Notes under the pieces: generated by a model
The model's input: only the letters and a program-made list of their open reading frames with translations
Databases searched by the model: none
Told to the model about the DNA's origin: nothing
Shown here: positions 58,640 to 64,000 of the stretch, one piece after another
Layout: every line of letters starts with the position of its first letter
Numbering within the stretch: the stretch's first letter is position 1
Source: Omphiscola glabra
Taxonomy: Eukaryota; Mollusca; Gastropoda; Lymnaeidae
NCBI GenBank assembly: GCA_964017045.1
Contig: OZ024807.1
Span: 16,543,941 to 16,607,940 of the forward strand
Direction of reading: 5' to 3'
Length of the DNA: 64,000 nt
Position numbers and translations under genes: made by a program

Positions 58640-59432
58640 ACAGCATCGCTGGAGTTTGTTACGGCCGGTGAACAGAAGTGAGTGTGGTCGTCCAACAGGC
58701 AGGGGTTGTGTGGAGTCCTTGTCGCTAGACGGAAGGCCAAAGAGAACCAGCAGTCAAGGTTCTGCGAAAAGTGATGTCGACGACTGCCACTCCAGAGTCG
58801 GGCATTCCAGGACCGGGCACTCTAGTATCGGGCACTCCAGTATCGGGCACTCCAGTATCGGGTACTCTAGTATCGGGCACTCCAGGACCGGGCACTCTAG
58901 TATAGGACACTCCAGTATCGGGCACTCTAGAGTCGGGCACTCCAGTGTCGGGCACTCTATTATCGAGCACTCTAGTATCGGGCACTCCAGTATCGGGCAC
59001 TCCAGTATCGGGCACTCTAGTGTCGGGCACTCCAGTGTCGGGCACTCTTATATCGGGCACTCTAGTATCGGGCATTCTAGTATCGGGCACTCCAGTATCG
59101 GACAATCTAGTATCGGGAACTTTAGCAGCGGCGATGAGAAAGCGGACACTGGCAAAAACCGGGGCTGCCCAGCCAGAGCCAGAAGCACCAATAACTTATT
59201 TGGGAATAAAGAACTGGCTGGCAGACCACTTCAGGGCGAAGTGGTACAGGCATTGGGCAGACCATACGACTGCCAGAGGCGTCTTTTCAAATTTGCCCAC
59301 TCCTGGCAGACAGGACGCACGATGGGGGAAGCCGGGGCGCTTGGAGAGCCCTACGTAAAGAAAATGGTGTATGGCTCAACTCAGCAGATGGAGCTGGTAG
59401 CCAATGTACTAGCCGGGGTCATAAGAGAGTAA
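58640..59432 (+). pseudogene. LINE RNase H domain end and tail, split by a minisatellite
   Basis: The end of a non-LTR retrotransposon ORF2. After the 15-bp array the reading is GNFSSGDEKADT (about 59114-59149), then with a one-base shift LAKTGAAQ. Together this is the RNase H motif G-N-E-x-A-D-x-L-A-K-x-G-A, whose Asp is catalytic. Next come ITYLGIKNW, HFRAKWYRHW, ARGVFSNLPTPG and a stop at 59356, the K/RW-x-x-x-W plus ARG pattern of the tail after RNase H in I/Jockey/R1-type LINEs. The array 58797-59115 sits where the motif's GHSGI should be. Upstream, DGRPKE-like and VLRKVMST stretches may be the preceding part of the domain. Both plus frames stay open for over 130 codons, but the frame change shows it is dead. 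Confidence 0.65.
58797..59115. repeat. 15-bp minisatellite encoding GHSSI, about 21 copies
   Basis: Unit GGGCACTCCAGTATC with TCTAG, GTGTCG, AGGACC and GAGCAC variants. In the RNase H frame each unit reads G-H-S-S-I, matching the P-G-H-S-G-I part of the LINE RNase H motif, and the last unit leads directly into the GDEKAD part. Confidence 0.9.
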
Positions 59433-59460
59433 TCTCAGACCTTCGTCAGAATATATGTGT

Positions 59461-59630
59461 TAGTACCGGGCGCTCCAGTATCGGGCACTCCAGTATCAGG
59501 CTCTTTAGTACCTGGCGCTCCAGTATCGGGCACTCCAGTATCAGGCTCTTTAGTACCGGGCGCTCCAGTATCGGGCACTCCAGTATCAGGCTCTTCAGTA
59601 CCGGGCTCTCCAGTACCGGGCACTGGATGT
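59461..59630. repeat. related 15-bp array in 45-bp trimers
   Basis: The same base unit as 58797-59115 (CTCCAGTATCGGGCA), here locked into a 45-bp unit of three forms: CTCCAGTATCGGGCA, CTCCAGTATCAGGCT and CTTTAGTACCGGGCG. About 3.5 trimers. It is separated from the first array by the LINE tail. Confidence 0.9.
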
Positions 59631-60034
59631 ATGAGGAGCAACGGGCGTATGCCAATGTACAACGCTGCATCTAATATTAAATTATCCACGGATAAAAAGT
59701 AAAAAAAATATTTCCGAGGAAGGTTTTTGCTTCAGCGTTTGTAAACCTGATAAAAATTTTAATATTTCAATGTTTGTTAAAATCACAATTCTATGACATC
59801 GGTCCACGACGCTCCACAACTCAAGCTCTTCATCATCACAGTGAATGAGCGAGACGAGATCTCACCATTCCCGCGAGACGAGATGTATTCGGAGTTATAA
59901 TCGCGTGTAATGAAGCGAGCGGAATACTTCCGTCGTCTTCCGGTCGGAACACGGTCCGTTATATCCACGGGCTTTACGTGTGAGCCTGTACAACAGCCCG
60001 CCGTGACGTCATCGCGTTCTCGGTTTCCGATCTA
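59631..60034. other. CpG-rich stretch
   Basis: 59790-60130 is dense in CG dinucleotides against an AT-rich, CpG-poor surrounding, and contains a perfect CRE palindrome TGACGTCA at 60004-60011. It could be an unmethylated regulatory region, or the GC-rich body of a transposon (see next entry). A 61-codon minus frame at 59783-59968 has no clear motif. Confidence 0.35.
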
Positions 60035-60250
60035 GGATCCGCTAATGACCGGGGCTTTCTCGTCGTGGTCATCGCTGTTCACTTTAAATACTTTCATCTC
60101 TGCGGCGCTCCTGTAAACACGTTTAGTCTCAAGTGATCCTCGGAGCCACTGTGATATTGGTGCAATTATATCTCGTTTGAACCCTGGATGGGCATTCCAT
60201 AGTTTTAATGCAAGTCGTAACAGAGGTGCTAATACACATTTTATAAAAAA
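60035..60250 (-). pseudogene. possible CR1-like LINE fragment
   Basis: The minus frame reads LAPLLRLALKLWNAHPGFKR then DI, and later SLETKRVYRSAAEMKVFKV. This resembles the CR1-type sequence L-V-R-P-x-L-E-Y-x-x-x-x-W-N-P-x-x-x-K-D-I followed by L-E-x-R-R-L-R-G-D-M-I-E-V-F-K. The connecting part is shorter than usual. The key words W-N, DI, LET-R and VFK are in the right order, but the match is weak. Confidence 0.3.
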
Positions 60251-60689
60251 AAAAATGATTTCTAACAAAATTCAGACATGCCCCTTGAAAGATTGTGCAC
60301 CCTTACATCATTTCTTTCTGACAATTCTTTCTGTCATTTTTTTCTTATTGGGCAAGCAATAATTCTTGATAATTTCGTTTTACTTTAAACAACTGTACCT
60401 ATGTACTTAAATTTACACATTTACTCATTTAACACCCCCCCCCATATTCCCCCACCCCGACCCCCGACCTTTCTAAACAATTTTTTTTTTAATCCCTCTC
60501 TTTTTGTTTTGTAACAGCCTCAATTATATTTTTTGAAGAGCTCAGCCAGCATTAACCCTTGGCCCACTGAGATTCAACCGGACAGGAAAAGGCTGACCAA
60601 ATTACATCCTTTTTTCAAACAGGAGTTAATAATTCTCCAAGGAAATCAATAACTGGGCATGGATTCCCAAGGACGTTCCTTTGATTAGA
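60251..60689. other. unique spacer
   Basis: C-rich spot at 60433-60470 and poly-T at about 60481. Nothing else. Confidence 0.4.
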
Positions 60690-60862
60690 TCTGCATCAGG
60701 TCAGGGACAAGGCGTGTTTAGTGAGGTCACGGGTCAGGGACGATACGATCATACTAAGGTCATGGGTCAGCGATGAGATGTATTTGGTAGGGTCAAGAAT
60801 GAGATGCACTTGGTAAGGTCATAGGTCAGGGTTGAGATGCACTTGGTAAGGTCAGCGGTAAA
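60690..60862. repeat. about 34-bp minisatellite with DR1 sites, about 5 copies
   Basis: Repeats of AAGGTCATGGGTCAGGGATG then AGATGCACTTGGT. AGGTCACGGGTCA (60724-60736), AGGTCATGGGTCA (60757-60769) and AGGTCATAGGTCA (60816-60828) are direct repeats of nuclear-receptor half-sites spaced by one base; the last is perfect. Confidence 0.85.
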
Positions 60863-61352
60863 ACGTGAAACGCAATAATGGGGCATTAACCAGGATAGTA
60901 ATGGTACCATTTTAATCATTAGAATTATTCATAACTTCATGTTTGGTCACAGAGAGGAGATTCTGTTGAACAGTTATAATAACGGTTTGTTTTATAAATG
61001 TCTCAGTGGTCTTAAATACAGAACTTTAAATGGAAAGAATGTTGGATGGTTAATATGAAAGGCAGAGAAACGGAGCGAGGGGTAGAGCGAGGGAGAGAGA
61101 TGGCGGAGTAAAAGCTGAAGACAAACGAAGACACATTGGTGGGAGTCTTGGGATTAGATGGGGAGACAGATATGGAGTGATCAAATGGAGAAATAATGGG
61201 AGAAATGTGTTGTAATGGAGGCGTTGGTGTGCGAAGTGCGAGGCGTTGGTGTGCGAAGTGCGAGGCCACAAGGCAGACGGGAAGAAGAGACGGGTTGAGA
61301 ATGCCAGAGCGAAATGCAAATATAAATTGAACAAAACACAAAGTATAATATA
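60863..61352. other. unique spacer
   Basis: GCGAGGCGTTGGTGTGCGAA is duplicated in tandem at about 61217-61263. The purine-rich strand leaves long minus frames open at 61012-61366 without known motifs. Confidence 0.4.
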
Positions 61353-61637
61353 ACATTACAGTACAAAGTGAAATATTACCTTACAATACAAAGTGAAATA
61401 TTACCCTACAATACAAAGTGAAATATTACCCTACAATACAAAGTGAAATATTACCCTACAATTCAAAGTGAAATATTACCCTAAAATACAAAGTGAAATA
61501 TTACTCTACAATACAAAGTGAAATATTACCCTACAATACAAAGTGAAATATTATCCTACAATACAAAGTGAAACATTACCCAACAATACAAGTGAAATAT
61601 TACCCTACAATACAAAGTGAAATATTACTTTATAATA
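61353..61637. repeat. 25-bp minisatellite, about 11 copies
   Basis: Repeats of ACAATACAAAGTGAAATATT then ACCCT. Copies are nearly identical. Confidence 0.95.
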
Positions 61638-62021
61638 CAAACGATGAAATCATGTTATACAATCCTGAAATCCCATAAATTTGTTAGAGAATTCTCTTTT
61701 GAATATCAATCATTTAAAGCGGGGGTTGTGAGGATTGTCTCAAGGGAAAGGTAATGAAAAGATAACTACGTCATCCAATTATCCCCCCCCCCCCTTTTTT
61801 TTTTTTCCCTTTCCCTGTCAGAAAATCTGAGAGTGACTCAACTAAGGGTACAGCATTAGACTAATTAGGACGGCGAGCTGAGAGTGATGTGTTTTCTCTT
61901 TGGTTTGACATCGGAAATCAGACGCTCTCTAAGCATTGTGATCGCTGACAACACATCCGAAGTTGCCATAGTGACCGGAGCTAATAAACAGATTAATTTG
62001 GAGACATTGTAAAGACACCGG
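61638..62021. other. unique spacer
   Basis: C12 followed by T12 at about 61783-61806. No feature beyond this. Confidence 0.4.
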
Positions 62022-62190
62022 GCATTCTAATTGGTAGCTTTATTGACCAGGGTCACAAATAGAAATAGCTTTATTGACTAGGGTCACAAATAGAAATAGC
62101 TTTATTGACTAGGGTCACAAATAGAAATAGCTTTATTGACTAGGGTCACAAATAGAAATAGCTTTATTGACCAGGGTCACAAATAGAAAT
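62022..62190. repeat. 31-bp minisatellite, about 5 copies
   Basis: Repeats of TAGCTTTATTGACTAGGGTC then ACAAATAGAAA; outer copies have GACCAGGG. Confidence 0.95.
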
Positions 62191-62227
62191 AGCTTTTAAA
62201 ATAAATAAAGAGATGTTTTTGATATTG

Positions 62228-62428
62228 ACAGGAGGGCCAGGTGATAATTGAGATTAGGTCATACTGACAGGGGGGTAGATGAATATAGAGATTAGGTCAT
62301 ACTGACAGGGGGGTAGATGAATATAGAGATTAGGTCATATTGACAGGGGGGGTAGATGAATATAGAGATTAGGTCATACTGACAGGGGGTAGATAAATAT
62401 AGAGACTAGGTCATACTGACAGGGGGTA
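62228..62428. repeat. about 37-bp minisatellite, about 5 copies
   Basis: The unit has GATGAATATAGAGATTAGGT then CATACTGACAGGGGGGTA, with G runs of 4 to 7 that change the unit length. Confidence 0.9.
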
Positions 62429-62459
62429 GATTTACTCTTTAAATATGCCTGTTAAGGAA

Positions 62460-62938
62460 GCTACTGTTAGGTGGAAGCTAGAGTAAGTTAGAACTTTGGA
62501 TTGGACGGGAGCTAGTGCTGGGTGGAAACTAGTATTGGTCGAAAGCTACTGTTCCGCAGAAGCTAGTGTTCGGTGGAAGATATTTTTCGGTGGAAGCTAG
62601 TGTTCAGTGGATGCCATTGTTCGGCGGAAGCTAGTAATTGGTGGAAGCTAGTGTTGGGTGGAAGCTAGTGTTGAGAAGAAGCTAGTGTTGGGTGGAAGCT
62701 AGTGTTCGCTGGAAGCTAGTGTTCAGTGGATGCCAGTGTTCAGCGGAAGCTAGTATTCGGTGGAAGCTAGTGTTGGGTGGAAGCTAGTGTTGAGAAGAAG
62801 CTAGTGTTGGGTGGAAGTATTCAGTGAATGCCAGTGTTCGGCGGAAGCTAGTATTCGGTGGAAGCTAGTGTTGGGTGGAAGCTAGTGTTGAGAAGAAGGT
62901 AGTGTTTGATGGACGCTAGTGTTGGGTGAAAGCTAGGA
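62460..62938. repeat. 18-bp minisatellite, about 26 copies, with larger blocks
   Basis: Repeats of GTGGAAGCTAGTGTTGGG with TTCGC, TTCAG and GAGAAGAAG variants. A rare GGATGCCA or GAATGCCA variant recurs at about 62610, 62729 and 62827 in the same neighbour order, showing block duplication with loss of some bases. Confidence 0.95.
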
Positions 62939-62998
62939 TTTAAAAAAAGTGTAACGCAAAATCAAATTATCTCGCAACATTGTGCAAGATAATTGTCA

Positions 62999-63100
62999 TA
63001 AAACCGTTGATGATATTGATGATAAAGATGATATTGATGGTAAAGATGCTATTGATGATAAAGACGATATTGATGATAAAGATGATATTGATGATAAACA
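62999..63100. repeat. 15-bp minisatellite, about 6 copies
   Basis: Repeats of GATGATATTGATGATAAA and close forms, open as I-D-D-K-D. Short and AT-rich. Confidence 0.85.
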
Positions 63101-63141
63101 ATTACAGAACAAAGTACTTTCTTTGACACCCCAAAATAGTA

Positions 63142-63240
63142 CAGTGGGTATCCGCATAACGGAACCCGATCTGTTCTTGGACAGCGTCCGTTATGCGGAT
63201 TGTTCGTTATGAGGTGCATTCGTTAAGAGGGAACCCACTG
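63142..63240. mobile_element. 99-bp pogo/Tigger-like MITE
   Basis: Flanked by TA on both sides (63140-63141 and 63241-63242). Ends are inverted repeats starting CAGTGGGT: left CAGTGGGTATCCGCATAACG, right (reverse) CAGTGGGTTCCCTCTTAACG. A second inner inverted pair CCGCATAACGGA and TCCGTTATGCGG makes the element nearly palindromic. TA duplication and CAGT ends fit the pogo/Tigger group. No coding sequence. Confidence 0.7.
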
Positions 63241-63426
63241 TACATTCGCCATGAGATTTTAAAGATCCAACTTTTTTTAAAAACTCATTTGTCCATTCAA
63301 GTCTTAGACTGGTACGAGGGTTAATGTTTTACATGGCGCTTTCATTTTAAAGTTGCAAACGGCATTTCAAGACATTTATGGTCTTCGACAAGCTGAAATA
63401 CGGGGGCTAAGAAATGTTTTTTTTAA

Positions 63427-64000
63427 AATCCTCTTAAGAGAGTGTACCAGCTTAAGAGAGTGTACCAGCTTAAGAGAGTGTACCAGCTTAAGAGAGTGTA
63501 CCAGCTTAAGAGAGTGTACCAGCTTAAGAGAGTGTACCAGCTTAAGAGAGTGTACCAGCTTAAGAGAGTGTACCAGCTTAAGAGAGTGTACCAGCTTAAG
63601 AGAGTGTACCAGCTTAAGAGAGTGTACCAGCTTAAGAGAGTGTACCAGCTTAAGAGAGTGTACCAGCTTAAGAGAGTGTACCAGCTTAAGAGAGTGTACC
63701 AGCTTAAGAGAGTGTACCAGCTTAAGAGAGTGTACCAGCTTAAGAGAGTGTACCAGCTTAAGAGAGTGTACCAGCTTAAGAGAGTGTACCAGCTTAAGAG
63801 AGTGTACCAGCTTAAGAGAGTGTACCAGCTTAAGAGAGTGTACCAGCTTAAGAGAGTGTACCAGCTTAAGAGAGTGTACCAGCTTAAGAGAGTGTACCAG
63901 CTTAAGAGAGTGTACCAGCTTAAGAGAGTGTACCAGCTTAAGAGAGTGTACCAGCTTAAGAGAGTGTACCAGCTTAAGAGAGTGTACCAGCTTAAGAGAG
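63427..64000. repeat. 18-bp minisatellite, at least 31 identical copies, open at window end
   Basis: Unit CTTAAGAGAGTGTACCAG repeated without a visible substitution to the last base of the window. The array continues beyond the window. It contains the palindrome CTTAAG in every unit. Confidence 0.95.

Overview
The window is non-coding eukaryotic (animal) DNA. I see no confident cellular protein gene, no tRNA or rRNA gene, and no prokaryotic features. A mollusc, probably a gastropod, is my best guess at low confidence. The reasons are the mix of hAT, pogo/Tigger and non-LTR elements, the frequent poly-C/poly-G tracts, and SPIN-like hAT elements, a family reported (from memory) in a pond snail as well as in vertebrates and a bug. 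One 200-base run of N lies at 36-235.

Layout: by my own tally roughly 28 kb of the window is tandem repeat. There are more than 60 separate arrays, almost all with unrelated units of 12-59 bp. The largest are a 29/30-bp array at 35992-39800 and a 26-bp array at 40112-43486, with a 38-bp array at 32480-33945, a 12-bp array at 2857-4173 and a 23-bp array at 29410-30445 next in size. Several have higher-order structure. The long open frames in the window lie mostly in these arrays and are by-products of stop-free units, often a multiple of 3 bp; I do not annotate them as genes.

Transposon remains sit between the arrays. They are: a decayed LINE reverse transcriptase (4940-5720); a LINE 3' end (10454-10976) and a second tail of the same family (7803-7863); a LINE RNase H segment (58640-59432); a possible CR1-like fragment (60035-60250, minus); an hAT transposase fragment (18957-19265, minus); three SPIN-like hAT copies (9198-9394, 46058-46214, 47672-47844); two other non-autonomous hAT elements with 8-bp target duplications (11892-12253, 21381-21933); an internally deleted Tigger-like element (15484-16145); a 99-bp pogo-like MITE (63142-63240); and an unclassified dispersed family with four copies.

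The main result is that at least three arrays appear to have grown out of transposon sequence. The 49-bp array at 18674-18956 repeats the DVRWLSR stretch of the adjoining hAT transposase. The 15-bp array at 58797-59115 repeats the GHS-I codons of a LINE RNase H motif and runs straight into the rest of that motif. The 31-bp array at 21490-21886 lies wholly inside an hAT element with a perfect target duplication. This suggests transposon decay as one source of new minisatellites in this genome.
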